Assembly (NCBI RefSeq): GCF_019504385.1
Contig: NZ_CP080590.1
Coordinates: 1,902,001-1,966,000, forward strand
Source of the DNA: Devosia salina
GTDB taxonomy: Bacteria > Pseudomonadota > Alphaproteobacteria > Rhizobiales > Devosiaceae
Length of the DNA stretch: 64,000 nucleotides
Direction: 5' to 3'
Shown in pieces: positions 26,239 through 37,135 of the stretch. The notes under the pieces are model-generated. The model saw only the letters and a program-made list of their open reading frames with translations, was not told the origin of the DNA and searched no databases. A program made the translations under genes and the position numbers. Each line of letters opens with the position of its first letter. The stretch's first letter is position 1.

Positions 26239-26736
26239 ATGTCATCCACCCGACAGGGATATAACAGGCTGCAGATTTGGACACATTGGACAGTCGTGAT
26301 CCTGGTGGCCGTGCAATTGCTCGTTGCTGAAAACATGAGCGAAGTGATCGAGGCCGCCGAGGAGGGCGAGACGGTTTCCAGCGCAACATCGGCGCTGGGC
26401 GCCCTGCACTACTGGCTCGGCATCGGCATCATGATCGCCATGCTGGGCCGGCTCGGCATGCGGGTGGTTCTGGGCGCGCCCGCCCATTCCGGCGCCACCC
26501 ATCCTCTCCAGGAATTTGCCGCCAGCGCCGTGCACTGGCTTCTCTACATTGTCCTGCTCACCGTTCCGATCAGCGGCCTGGTTGCCTATTACGGCCTCGC
26601 GGATGTCGGCGACATCCACGCCCTGTCCAAGCCGATCCTGATCGTGCTTATCGGGCTGCACGCGCTGGGCGCCCTCTACAACCAGTTCATCCGCCGCGAT
26701 GGCACCCTCACCCGGATGATCCGGGCCGCAGACTGA
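26239..26736 (+). CDS. Cytochrome b561-type membrane protein
   Basis: A 165-residue four-span protein that moves electrons between membrane quinol and periplasmic or cytoplasmic acceptors. Candidate haem-b ligands are His16 (WTHWT), His57 (ALHYWLG), His99 (AVHWLLY) and His141 (LHALGALYNQF), one on each of the four helices as expected. AAGGAAAAGGG lies just upstream of the ATG. It stands alone and converges on ssb with a shared terminator. Confidence 0.92.
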   Translation: MSSTRQGYNRLQIWTHWTVVILVAVQLLVAENMSEVIEAAEEGETVSSATSALGALHYWLGIGIMIAMLGRLGMRVVLGAPAHSGATHPLQEFAASAVHWLLYIVLLTVPISGLVAYYGLADVGDIHALSKPILIVLIGLHALGALYNQFIRRDGTLTRMIRAAD

Positions 26737-26767
26737 GCCAGAAAAAAGAGACTGAGCCAGAAAAAAG
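26731..26767 (+). repeat. Tandem 19-bp duplication across the cytochrome b561 stop codon
   Basis: The unit GACTGAGCCAGAAAAAAGA is present once fully and then again as 18 bases. The first copy contains the last codon and TGA stop. It looks like a recent slippage duplication and leaves the protein unchanged. Confidence 0.85.
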
Positions 26768-26788
26768 CCCCGGTCTTTCCGGGGCTTT
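26764..26788. terminator. Bidirectional terminator between cytochrome b561 and ssb
   Basis: AAAGCCCCGG, loop TCTTT, CCGGGGCTTT: a 10-bp perfect stem with A and T runs at both ends. It serves the two convergent genes. Confidence 0.9.
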
Positions 26789-26795
26789 CCTGCTT

Positions 26796-27302
26796 TCAGA
26801 ACGGGATGTCGTCGTCCATGCCGCCCGGCTCGAAGGCCGGGGCATTGGCGGAGGGGCGCCGTCCGCCACCGCCGCCGGAATTGTCGCGCACGCCGCGGAA
26901 GCCGCCATTGTCACCGCCGCCATAGCCACCGCTATCGCCGGCACCCTCGCCACGGCCATCGAGCAGCACCATGGACGAGTTGAAGTTCTGCAGCACCACC
27001 TCGGTGGAATACTTATCCTGGCCGGACTGGTCCTGCCACTTGCGGGTCTGCAGCTGGCCCTCGAGATAGACCTTCGACCCCTTCTTCAGATACTGCTCGG
27101 CCACGCGCGCCAGACCTTCCGAGAAGATCACCACGCGGTGCCACTCGGTCTTTTCGCGCTGCTCGCCGCTATTGCGGTCGCGCCAGCGTTCCGACGTCGC
27201 AACCGACAGATTGACCACCTTGCCGCCGCTCGGCAGGTTCCGCACTTCCGGGTCATTGCCCAGATTGCCCACCAGAATGACCTTGTTCACGCTGCCAGCC
27301 AT
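26796..27302 (-). CDS. ssb: Single-stranded DNA-binding protein
   Basis: Coats single-stranded DNA in replication, recombination and repair. The 168-residue protein has the OB fold at 1-115 (NKVILVGNLGNDPEVR, KTEWHRVVIF, YLKKGSKVYLEGQL), a Gly-rich linker, and the acidic tip DDDIPF that docks partner proteins. Its promoter carries a GTTC-N7-GTTC box, so it should be induced by DNA damage. In many bacteria ssb and uvrA are adjacent and divergent; here an exporter gene lies between. Confidence 0.97.
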   Translation of the reverse strand: MAGSVNKVILVGNLGNDPEVRNLPSGGKVVNLSVATSERWRDRNSGEQREKTEWHRVVIFSEGLARVAEQYLKKGSKVYLEGQLQTRKWQDQSGQDKYSTEVVLQNFNSSMVLLDGRGEGAGDSGGYGGGDNGGFRGVRDNSGGGGGRRPSANAPAFEPGGMDDDIPF

Positions 27303-27472
27303 GGCGCATATCCTTCCAATTCAGTCCCGGTCTGCCCGGTCGCGGGACGCTTTCTCTCGTGGGTCGTTGCTGCCGTCCGGAGCGCGGCCTGAACCCGGAT
27401 GCCGCACCATAGACCTTTCCCGCCGCCACACACGTGGCAATTGCGGTTCTGCACAGGGTCTCGGCACTTGTT

Positions 27473-27509
27473 GTTCCCTTTATGTTCTATTTTGTGAGGC
27501 GCTTGTCAA
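27473..27509 (-). promoter_or_regulatory. ssb promoter with LexA (SOS) box
   Basis: GTTC CCTTTAT GTTC (27473-27487) matches the alphaproteobacterial LexA site GTTC-N7-GTTC. On the minus strand a TTGACA (27509-27504) lies 17 bp before AACATA inside the box, so the repressor would sit on the -10 region. Confidence 0.75.
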
Positions 27510-27580
27510 GCCTGTCGCGATCCTGACACGCACTGTCAGCAGCCCTGCTCCAATCGATGGGGGAAACGAGGAACCCCGCG

Positions 27581-28225
27581 ATGGACTACACACAGGCCCT
27601 CTGGCTCTACGCCATTCTGGTCTTCGGCATTGTCGTCGTGCCGGGCATGGACATGTTCTATGTGCTGGCCAATGCCCTGACCGGCGGCCAGGGGCTCGGC
27701 ATGGCCGCCCTGGGCGGGATCATGCTCGGCGGCGCCGTGCACACGCTATTCGGTGCGCTGGCGGTCGGCGTGCTCTCGCAACTGCCGGTGCTGCTGTTCC
27801 AGGCCATGATCCTGGCGGGCGCCCTCTATATGGGGTGGATCGGCTATACGCTGCTGCGCAGCACCATCACCGTGGGCGGCGTGTCCCGGTCGCACGCGCG
27901 GTCCTCCTGGGTGGCCTTCCGCCAGGGGGCCATCACCTGCCTGATCAATCCCAAGGCCTATCTCTTCGTGCTGGCCGTCTTTCCCCAGTTCATGCGGCCC
28001 GAATACGGCCCCATCTGGTCGCAGGCCCTGGCCCTCGGCGTCATCACCGTCCTGACCCAGGGCGCTGTCTATGGTGCCATTGCGCTCGGAGCCAGCCGCA
28101 CGCGGGACGCCCTGGTCGGCAGCCCGACTGCGACCATCTGGACCGGGCGCGGCGCTGGAGCCCTGTTCGTCCTTGTTGCGTTGTTCACGGCCTGGCACGG
28201 CTTGACATTGTCGTCAGGTGCTTGA
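27581..28225 (+). CDS. LysE-family exporter lying between ssb and uvrA
   Basis: A 214-residue inner-membrane protein of the LysE/RhtB family with about six spans. Signatures: IVVVPGMDMFYVLANALTGG near the N-terminus and TCLINPKAYLFVLAVFPQFM in the middle. The usual VPGP is VPGM here. I chose the ATG of MDYTQALW because GAGGA precedes it by 8 nt. It is a distant relative of the exporter next to gyrA. It separates two SOS genes that are often neighbours and has no visible SOS box of its own reading rightward apart from the shared ssb region. Confidence 0.88.
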   Translation: MDYTQALWLYAILVFGIVVVPGMDMFYVLANALTGGQGLGMAALGGIMLGGAVHTLFGALAVGVLSQLPVLLFQAMILAGALYMGWIGYTLLRSTITVGGVSRSHARSSWVAFRQGAITCLINPKAYLFVLAVFPQFMRPEYGPIWSQALALGVITVLTQGAVYGAIALGASRTRDALVGSPTATIWTGRGAGALFVLVALFTAWHGLTLSSGA

Positions 28226-28254
28226 CCGAATCCATGGATGTTCTATCTATGTTC
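28222..28254 (+). promoter_or_regulatory. uvrA promoter with LexA (SOS) box
   Basis: TTGACC, 16 bp, TATCTA forms the promoter. GTTC TATCTAT GTTC (28240-28254) covers the -10 hexamer exactly. It lies about 165 bp before the uvrA start and matches the LexA site of alphaproteobacteria. Confidence 0.8.
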
Positions 28255-28417
28255 ACAAACAAGAATGCTGTTTTGGCAAGCCGCCCCGGACACGCTAAGG
28301 TGACGCAAAACTGCGCAGCAGGCGACCGGGCAGCTTGCCTGGACGCTTCGTGCTGCCTATCTCCTGGCTTTTGCCCGCCCGCCCCTCCCCAAGGCGCGAC
28401 AAGCAATTGGATCGAAC

Positions 28418-31309
<2,892 letters not shown>

Positions 31310-31509
31310 TCACGGTCTGGTTGCCCCACTGAACTCCCCTTCTCCCCTTGTGGGAGAAGGTGCCCAAAGGGCGGATGAGGGGTGTACGATGTGTCGGCCT
31401 GCGCCTGAACGCCCCACCCACCATTCCGCCCTCGGGCTCGACCCGAGGGCCCCTAGCCACGTCAGCGCATGTTACGAATGACCCTCGGATCAAGTCCGAG
31501 GGCGATCCG

Positions 31510-31577
31510 CCCATACCGGGCACTACCTCAAGGAAGTCATGGACCGCCACCCGCTTTTCGTGAAGGCGGCGGAGTGA
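31510..31577 (+). pseudogene. Duplicated C-terminal fragment of uvrA
   Basis: The last 22 codons of uvrA plus the stop, with two base changes (Arg to His and His to Leu codons at RRPHF, now RHPLF). It has no start or upstream coding part and is a by-product of the 268-bp duplication. Confidence 0.85.
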
Positions 31578-31841
31578 TCACGGTCTAGTTGCCCCACAGA
31601 ACTCCCCTTCTCCCCTTGTGGGAGAAGGTGCCCGACGGGCGGATGAGGGGTGTACGATGTGTCGGCCTGCGCCTGAACGCCCCACCCACCATTCCGCCCT
31701 CGGGCTCGACCCGAGGGCCTCTCGCCACGTCTGAGCATGTTCCGAATGGCCCTCGGATCAAGTCCGAGGGCAGAACCGTGTATTGGTTGACCTCGGCGGC
31801 GATACCGCCATTCGAGCACAGCTCTCATGGCCTTCTCGGCT

Positions 31842-31866
31842 CAAATCGCTCCACTGGAGCGATTTG
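31842..31866 (-). repeat. Covarying 25-bp palindrome, copy 2
   Basis: CAAATCGCTCC, three bases, GGAGCGATTTG. Both arms differ from copy 1 at the matching position (T to G and A to C), which keeps the pairing. On the minus strand it is followed by AGCCGAGAAGGCCATGAGAG, the family flank. Confidence 0.85.
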
Positions 31867-31886
31867 TCCTTAGGAACGCCTCGAAG

Positions 31887-32312
31887 CTAGATCAGCCCCA
31901 TCCGCGCCAGCTCGGCCGCGATCTCCGCCGAATTGTCATTGCCGCCCGCGTCCATGTCCGGCGGCGCATCCTCGGGCCGCAGATAGCGCCAGCCCTGGAA
32001 GGGCCGCTTGGGATAGGGCACGGTCCGCACGATCTCGGGCGACATGATGATGTCGCAATAATCCTTGCCCTCGGCATCGGTATAGGGCGCCAGCCGCAGG
32101 ATAGGCTGCCGGCAGCAGATCGTGCCGGACATGACCCAGTAGATCGAGGCCTGGCCCTCCATCTCGGCGCCGCGCTTGGGCATCATGCGCGTGCGGTGCA
32201 CATGCACGTCCTCGCCATAGTCCGCGCCCCACCAGTGAGCCCGTTCGTCGCGATAGCTCTCCAGTTCCTCCACGCTGGCCACGCCAACGCAGAGCTTCAC
32301 CATATGGATCAT
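31887..32312 (-). CDS. DUF1489 family protein
   Basis: A 141-residue protein of an alphaproteobacterial family without known function. The start MIHMVKLCVGVASVEELE and the middle VHVHRTRMMPKRGAEM fit DUF1489, as does SGTICCRQPILRL with two adjacent Cys. No membrane segment or signal peptide is seen, so it should be cytoplasmic. The ATG overlaps the stop of the glutathione transferase gene as ATGA; the two are one operon. A second in-frame ATG three codons later is also possible. Confidence 0.85.
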   Translation of the reverse strand: MIHMVKLCVGVASVEELESYRDERAHWWGADYGEDVHVHRTRMMPKRGAEMEGQASIYWVMSGTICCRQPILRLAPYTDAEGKDYCDIIMSPEIVRTVPYPKRPFQGWRYLRPEDAPPDMDAGGNDNSAEIAAELARMGLI

Positions 32313-32986
32313 GCCAGGGTTCCCGGCGCCACCCGCCCCTGGATCACGTCGATCTCGTCATCGTCGACAATCCAGGGTTCCTGCAGGGCCTGTGCGAGCC
32401 AGTCCTGGAAGGCCGGAAGGGCGTAGATCGCCTCGACATAGCGTTGCGCCACGTCCGAGACGGGCAGGTCATAGGTCCGCAGCCGCGTTGCCAGCGGCGC
32501 GAACATGGCGTCGGCGGCCGAGAACGCGCCGAACAGATAGGGCCCGCCCGAACGCGTCAGCAGCCCGCCCCAGAGCGTTTCGACCCGGTGCAGATCCTTG
32601 CGCACGGCGTCGAGATCCACCTTGCCCGGATGGGTGGCGCGCAAATTCATCGGCGCGTGGCTGCGCAGCCCAGCAAAGCCGGCATGCATTTCCGCGGCCG
32701 CAGCGCGCGCCAGCGCCCGGTCGGCTCGGTCCTTCGGCCAGATGGCCCTGTCGGGAAAACTGTCCGCCAGAAATTCGAAGATGGCGATGGTCTCGGGCAC
32801 CACCAGGTCGCCATCGATCAGCACCGGCACCTTGCCGGTGGGCGAGCGGGCAGCCAGGTTTTCCCGCCAGCCCGGACCCGACAATTGCAGCACTTCGTCC
32901 TCGAACGGGATCTCGAAATGCCGCAGCACCAGCCAGGGCCGCAGGGACCACGTCGAATAGTTCCGGTTCCCGATCAGAAGCTTCAT
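32309..32986 (-). CDS. Glutathione S-transferase
   Basis: Cytosolic transferase of about 225 residues. The thioredoxin-like N-terminal half has KLLIGNRNYSTWSLRPWLVL, with Ser/Tyr candidates for thiolate activation, then the cis-Pro GKVPVL and the ETIAIFEFLAD glutathione-binding stretch. The C-terminal half is helical. A GTG codon directly before the ATG is an alternative start. It is coupled to the DUF1489 gene. The 33-residue membrane peptide upstream is separated from it by a terminator. Confidence 0.92.
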   Translation of the reverse strand: MKLLIGNRNYSTWSLRPWLVLRHFEIPFEDEVLQLSGPGWRENLAARSPTGKVPVLIDGDLVVPETIAIFEFLADSFPDRAIWPKDRADRALARAAAAEMHAGFAGLRSHAPMNLRATHPGKVDLDAVRKDLHRVETLWGGLLTRSGGPYLFGAFSAADAMFAPLATRLRTYDLPVSDVAQRYVEAIYALPAFQDWLAQALQEPWIVDDDEIDVIQGRVAPGTLA

Positions 32987-33003
32987 CACACTGGCCTCGT
33001 TCC

Positions 33004-33040
33004 AAGAAAGAAGGGCGCCCAGTGGCCGGGCGCCCTTCGT
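33004..33040 (-). terminator. Strong hairpin terminator between the small peptide gene and GST
   Basis: On the minus strand GAAGGGCGCCC, a 7-base loop and GGGCGCCCTTC are followed by TTTCTT. The 11-bp stem ends the transcript of the 33-residue peptide about 36 bp after its stop. Confidence 0.8.
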
Positions 33041-33075
33041 TTAAACCTTCTGTAGTGAAAAACTCCAGTGTGTTT

Positions 33076-33177
33076 CTACACACCAGCAACCACGGAGAAA
33101 ACCAGCCCCAGGGATACGAGGCATACCAGCGCCCAGCTCATGGTCTGCCAGGCATTGGTCTTGGTTTGACTGCGCAT
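33076..33177 (-). CDS. 33-residue single-span membrane peptide
   Basis: The frame reads MRSQTKTNAWQTMSWALV and continues as a hydrophobic helix ending SVVAGV. It has a basic, polar N-terminus and one span of about 19 residues, the typical plan of a small regulatory or structural membrane protein with the N-terminus in the cytoplasm. GGAG lies 6 nt before the ATG, and a strong terminator follows the stop, so it has its own short transcription unit between mgtE and the GST gene. No homologue is recognised by eye. Confidence 0.65.
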   Translation of the reverse strand: MRSQTKTNAWQTMSWALVCLVSLGLVFSVVAGV

Positions 33178-33341
33178 AGATCGCTCCTTGTCAGTCGTCC
33201 ACACCGGCCCTCATTGCCTGTTTCCTTGTGCGGAAACGAAGCACCTCTTGCGCCGGTAATGAATCGTTAGCTGTCCGGCAGATGGGAAGCAAGCGACCAA
33301 ACTGCAACACTCCACAGCTGTGGAAATTGCGCCGCGCCCCC

Positions 33342-34757
33342 TCAGAACAGACCGAACCAGAGCCCGGCAATGCCCAAAAAGGCAAAGAAACCAATGATAT
33401 CGGTGACAGTGGTCACGAACACCGCCGAGGCGATCGCCGGGTCCGCCTTCAGCCGGTCCAGGGTCAGTGGAATAAGAATTCCGAAGGTCCCGGCCACGAT
33501 CATGTTGATCACCATGGCGAGCCCGATGACGATGCCGAGCTGCACATTGCCATAGCGGACCGCGGTCACGATCCCGATCAGGATGGCGAAGATGACGCCA
33601 TTGACCACCCCCACCACCATCTCGCGGCGAATGAGCCGCCGGAGACGTCCGCCATCGAGTTCGCGCATCGCCAGCGCGCGGACGGTCACCGTCATGGTCT
33701 GCGCCCCGGCATTGCCGCCCATCGAGGCGACGATGGGCATCAGCACGGCCAGCGCCACCATCTGCTCGATTGTGGCGTTGAACAGGCCGATGACGAAGCT
33801 GACCATGACCGCCGTGAACAGGTTCACCACCAGCCAGGGCACGCGGCTGCGCACCGTGTCCACCGTGGTGTCCGACACGTCCTCGTCGCCCACGCCGGCG
33901 AGCAGCTTGATGTCCTCGTCCGCTTCCTCGTGAATCACGTCCACGATGTCGTCGATGGTCAGCACGCCGACCAGGCGCTCGCTTTCATCGATCACGCCGA
34001 CCTCGACAAGGTCATAGCGCTCGAAGCTGCGCGCCGCTTCCTCCTGGTCCTCGTCGGCTTTGACCAGCACCAGATTGGTGTTCATGATGCTGTCGATCTT
34101 GGTCGCGCGCGGCGCGCGCAGAAACCGGTCCAGTGGCAGCGTGCCCAGCACCTTATAGGCGGCATCGACCACATAGAGCTGGTAGAATTCGTCCGGCAGG
34201 TCCTTTTCGGAGCGCAGATAGTCGATCACCTGCCCCACCGTCCAGAAGGGCGGAATGGCAATGAAATCGGTCTGCATGCGCCGCCCGGCCGATTCCTCGG
34301 GAAAATCGAGGCTTCGCTTCAGCGACAACCGCTCGAAGGTGGGCAGCGCCTGGAGAATCTCGTCCCGGTCTTCCTGTTCGAGATCCTCGAGCAGGAAGAC
34401 GGCATCGTCATTGTCGAGTTCCGCCACGCCGCGCGCAATGTCGGCATTGGGCAGCGCTTCCATGATGTCGAGACGGATGCTCTCGTCCACCTCGGTCAGG
34501 GCCGAGAAGTCGAACTTGTCTCCCAGCGCCCGCACCAGGGCGAGGCGCTCCTCGGCGTCGAGCTGCTCGAGCACATCGCCGACATCGGAATGATGCAGAG
34601 GCTCCATGACCAGCGCGACGTCTTCGCCCCGGCCCGCATCGATGAAGGCGCGCAACCGCTCCAGCCAGAGCGCACTGATCCGGCCTTCCGCATCGCGGAA
34701 CACGTCGATGTCATTCCCGGTGTCGTGGCCGGGCGGCATATCAAAATCGTCGCTCAT
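33342..34757 (-). CDS. mgtE: Magnesium transporter MgtE
   Basis: A Mg2+-gated channel of 471 residues. The N-terminal superhelical domain (about 25-150) holds acidic repeats such as LDAEERLALVRALGD; two CBS motifs follow (VVDAAYKVLGTLPLD at about 200 and VGVIDESERLVGVLTIDDIVDVI at about 260). The last 170 residues form five spans with the signature MPIVASMGGNAGAQT and AGTFGILIPLTLDRLKADPAI. I chose the ATG of MSDDFDMPPG. No riboswitch-like leader is visible, so control is probably at the protein level through the CBS gate. Confidence 0.95.
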   Translation of the reverse strand: MSDDFDMPPGHDTGNDIDVFRDAEGRISALWLERLRAFIDAGRGEDVALVMEPLHHSDVGDVLEQLDAEERLALVRALGDKFDFSALTEVDESIRLDIMEALPNADIARGVAELDNDDAVFLLEDLEQEDRDEILQALPTFERLSLKRSLDFPEESAGRRMQTDFIAIPPFWTVGQVIDYLRSEKDLPDEFYQLYVVDAAYKVLGTLPLDRFLRAPRATKIDSIMNTNLVLVKADEDQEEAARSFERYDLVEVGVIDESERLVGVLTIDDIVDVIHEEADEDIKLLAGVGDEDVSDTTVDTVRSRVPWLVVNLFTAVMVSFVIGLFNATIEQMVALAVLMPIVASMGGNAGAQTMTVTVRALAMRELDGGRLRRLIRREMVVGVVNGVIFAILIGIVTAVRYGNVQLGIVIGLAMVINMIVAGTFGILIPLTLDRLKADPAIASAVFVTTVTDIIGFFAFLGIAGLWFGLF

Positions 34758-34871
34758 CGGGAGCCCTTTGCGTGTCCTGGGGGTTTCAGGGGCAAGACAA
34801 GCATGTAGCCAATCGTCGGCCTGTGCGCCAGAGTGGCGATGAGGCTTTTTCTCCAGCCGGAGGGCGCGCCA

Positions 34872-35228
34872 ATGACCGAGACCAACGACCGCAAACCCGC
34901 CTTTGCCCGGCTGGTCCGCCTTGTGACCGAGCGCGGACTGCCCGATGTCACCCAATCTGCCGTGGATGGTGCCCCGGCGCTGGCAATCGGTGACACCCCC
35001 TTTGCGATCATCCACGACCCGGTCACCCTGGTCCTGGCCTGTCCCCGTCACCAGAAAGTGCTGCTGATGGACATCTCGCCCGATCTCTATTTCGAGACCG
35101 AGCAGCATGTGGGGCGCGACACCATGCTGATCGATCTGGGCCGCATTGCCGATGAGGAACTGTCCCTGCGCCTGCACGACGCCTGGGAATATGTGGCGCC
35201 GGACAGGCTCAAAAGGGACGTCGACTAG
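34872..35228 (+). CDS. MmcQ/YjbR-family protein
   Basis: A 118-residue alpha/beta protein of the MmcQ/YjbR family, small proteins with a double-wing DNA-binding-like fold. Matches to the family are PFAIIHDPVTLVLACP, the LYFETEQHVGRDTMLIDLG stretch and a C-terminal helix DEELSLRLHDAWEYV. GGAGG precedes the ATG by 8 nt. It is divergent from mgtE and its end overlaps the end of ugpC by 4 bases. Specific role unknown. Confidence 0.82.
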   Translation: MTETNDRKPAFARLVRLVTERGLPDVTQSAVDGAPALAIGDTPFAIIHDPVTLVLACPRHQKVLLMDISPDLYFETEQHVGRDTMLIDLGRIADEELSLRLHDAWEYVAPDRLKRDVD

Positions 35229-36274
35229 CGCAGATCGACCCGCAGCCCGCTCTCGCGGTTGAAGCCGTGCAGCGCCGCCAGCGGCAGCACAAACGCGACC
35301 TGATCGGCCTCGCCCACGCTGGCCCGGCCCTGCTGCACGGCGACCAGGGCCTGCTCGATGCCCTCGACCCGCACATAGAGATGGCTTTCACCACCCACCG
35401 GCTCGATCAGCTCCACAGTCCCGCTGAGGGCGATGCCCTCGCCGCCGTCCATCACGACCTGGTCGGGACGAATGCCGATAATATCGGTGCCGGCCGGCAA
35501 TGCGGGCAGCGCCGAAGCCGCCGCTTTCGCCAGCGTTTCCACCGGGATCAGGTTCATCGGCGGCGAGCCGATGAAGCCGGCCACGAACAGCGAAGCCGGC
35601 CGGTCATAGAGCTCGATCGGCCTTCCGACCTGCTCGATGCGCCCGCCATTCATCACCACCAGCCGGTCCGCCAGGGTCATGGCTTCGAGCTGATCATGGG
35701 TCACATAGACGCTGGTGGTCTTGAGGCTCCGCTGCAGCCGGCGGATTTCGATGCGCATCTGCCCGCGCAGCTTGGCATCGAGATTGGAAAGCGGTTCGTC
35801 GAACAAAAACGCCTTGGGCTGGCGCACAATGGCACGGCCCATGGCCACGCGCTGCCGCTGCCCGCCCGACAGCTGGCGCGGCTTGCGATCAAGAAAGGGC
35901 GTGATCTCGAGCACCCGCGCCGCTTCGGTCACCCGCCGGTCGATCTCGTCGCGCGGCGTGCCGCGATTCTTGAGACCATATTCCAGGTTCTGCCGCACGC
36001 TCATATGCGGGTAGAGCGCGTAGTTCTGAAACACCATGGCGATGTCTCGCTCCGCCGGCTCCTTGCGGTTCACCACGTCCGAACCGATGGAAATCGTGCC
36101 ATCGGTAATGGTCTCGAGCCCGGCGATCATGCGCAGCAAAGTGGACTTGCCGCAGCCCGACGGCCCCACCAGCACCACCAGCTCCCCATCCTCGATGGAC
36201 AGGTCGAGCGCGTGGATCGCCGTGACATTGCCGGGATAGACCTTGCGGACTTGTTTCAGGTCGATGCTTGCCAT
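35225..36274 (-). CDS. ugpC: sn-Glycerol-3-phosphate ABC transporter, ATP-binding subunit
   Basis: A 349-residue ATPase that powers the Ugp importer. Walker A is GPSGCGKST, the Q-loop is MVFQNYALYPHMSV, the signature is LSGGQRQRVAMGRAIVR, and Walker B is KAFLFDEPLSNLDAKLR, with the switch His in YVTHDQLEAM. The C-terminal 110 residues form the MalK-like regulatory TOBE domain (GIRPDQVV). I chose the ATG of MASIDLKQVRKVY. It closes the ugpBAEC run. The same ATPase may also serve other sugar importers. Confidence 0.92.
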   Translation of the reverse strand: MASIDLKQVRKVYPGNVTAIHALDLSIEDGELVVLVGPSGCGKSTLLRMIAGLETITDGTISIGSDVVNRKEPAERDIAMVFQNYALYPHMSVRQNLEYGLKNRGTPRDEIDRRVTEAARVLEITPFLDRKPRQLSGGQRQRVAMGRAIVRQPKAFLFDEPLSNLDAKLRGQMRIEIRRLQRSLKTTSVYVTHDQLEAMTLADRLVVMNGGRIEQVGRPIELYDRPASLFVAGFIGSPPMNLIPVETLAKAAASALPALPAGTDIIGIRPDQVVMDGGEGIALSGTVELIEPVGGESHLYVRVEGIEQALVAVQQGRASVGEADQVAFVLPLAALHGFNRESGLRVDLR

Positions 36275-36279
36275 TGTTC

Positions 36280-37122
36280 TTATTTCTCCGTTTCGACCAG
36301 GCCTTTGACGAACAGGCGCTGCATGAAGATGACGATGAGGATGGGGGGCAGCATGGCCATGACCACGGCCGCCATGATGATGTTCCACTGCGGGTCGGCA
36401 TCCTGAACGGCCGCCATGCGCTTCACGCCCATCATCAGCGTGTAATAATTGGGATCGGTGGTCACCAGCAGCGGCCAGAGATATTGCATCCAGCCATAGA
36501 TGAAGAGGATGACGCAGAGCGCGGCGATATTGGTACGGCTCAGGGGCAGCAGGATATCGCGGAAGAACTTCATCGGCCCGGCCCCATCGACGCGGGCGGC
36601 TTCCATCAGCTCATCCGGAATGGTCATGAAGAACTGCCTGAACAGGAAGGTCGCAGTCGCCGAGGCGATCAGCGGGATGGTCAGGCCCAGATAGGAATTG
36701 AGCAGCCCCAGATTGGCCACCACCGCGAAGGTGGGGATGATGCGCACCTCGACCGGCAGCATCAGGGTGATGAAGATCAGCCAGAAGGCCAGCACCCGCC
36801 CCGGAAAGCGGAAATAGACGATGGCATAGGCCGAGATGATGGAAATGGCGATCTTGCCCACCGTGATGATCACCGCCATCCAGAGCGAATTCCACGCCAT
36901 CAGCCAGAACGGGGCCACGCCGCGGCGGGTCTCGGTCACCACCTCGACCACATTGGCCCAGAGCTGGTCCCCGGGCAGCAGGGGCATGCGGCCCGAGCCC
37001 ATGGCGAAGGGGCCATGGGTGGAGGCGATGAGCGCCACATAAACCGGGAAGACCACGATGATCACGCCGAGGATCAGCACGGCATGGGTGAGGAAAGTCA
37101 GCCAGGGACGATTTTCGACCAT
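36280..37122 (-). CDS. ugpE: sn-Glycerol-3-phosphate ABC transporter, permease UgpE
   Basis: Second inner-membrane permease of the Ugp importer, 280 residues with six spans. The EAA loop that contacts the ATPase reads ELMEAARVDGAGPMKFFRDILLPLS. The N-terminus HAVLILGVIIVVFPVYVALIAST fits UgpE. The ribosome binding site is within the end of ugpA, and the gene is separated from ugpA by 13 bp and from ugpC by 5 bp, so the subunits are made together. Confidence 0.93.
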   Translation of the reverse strand: MVENRPWLTFLTHAVLILGVIIVVFPVYVALIASTHGPFAMGSGRMPLLPGDQLWANVVEVVTETRRGVAPFWLMAWNSLWMAVIITVGKIAISIISAYAIVYFRFPGRVLAFWLIFITLMLPVEVRIIPTFAVVANLGLLNSYLGLTIPLIASATATFLFRQFFMTIPDELMEAARVDGAGPMKFFRDILLPLSRTNIAALCVILFIYGWMQYLWPLLVTTDPNYYTLMMGVKRMAAVQDADPQWNIIMAAVVMAMLPPILIVIFMQRLFVKGLVETEK

Positions 37123-37135
37123 TGTTCCGGCCCTC

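Larger units (their letters stand above)
31310..31886. other. Repeat-filled intergenic region after uvrA
   Basis: Nearly 580 bp without a gene. It is made up of the second copy of the 268-bp duplication, four GGGCTCGACCC/GGATCAAGTCC-type palindromes and one covarying 25-bp palindrome. No separate gene is supported. The palindromes may end uvrA transcription or protect its message. Confidence 0.8.

Noticed and set aside
34758..34871. Mg2+ riboswitch or leader before mgtE
   Set aside because: The divergent gap is only 114 bp and shows no M-box-like folding pattern.
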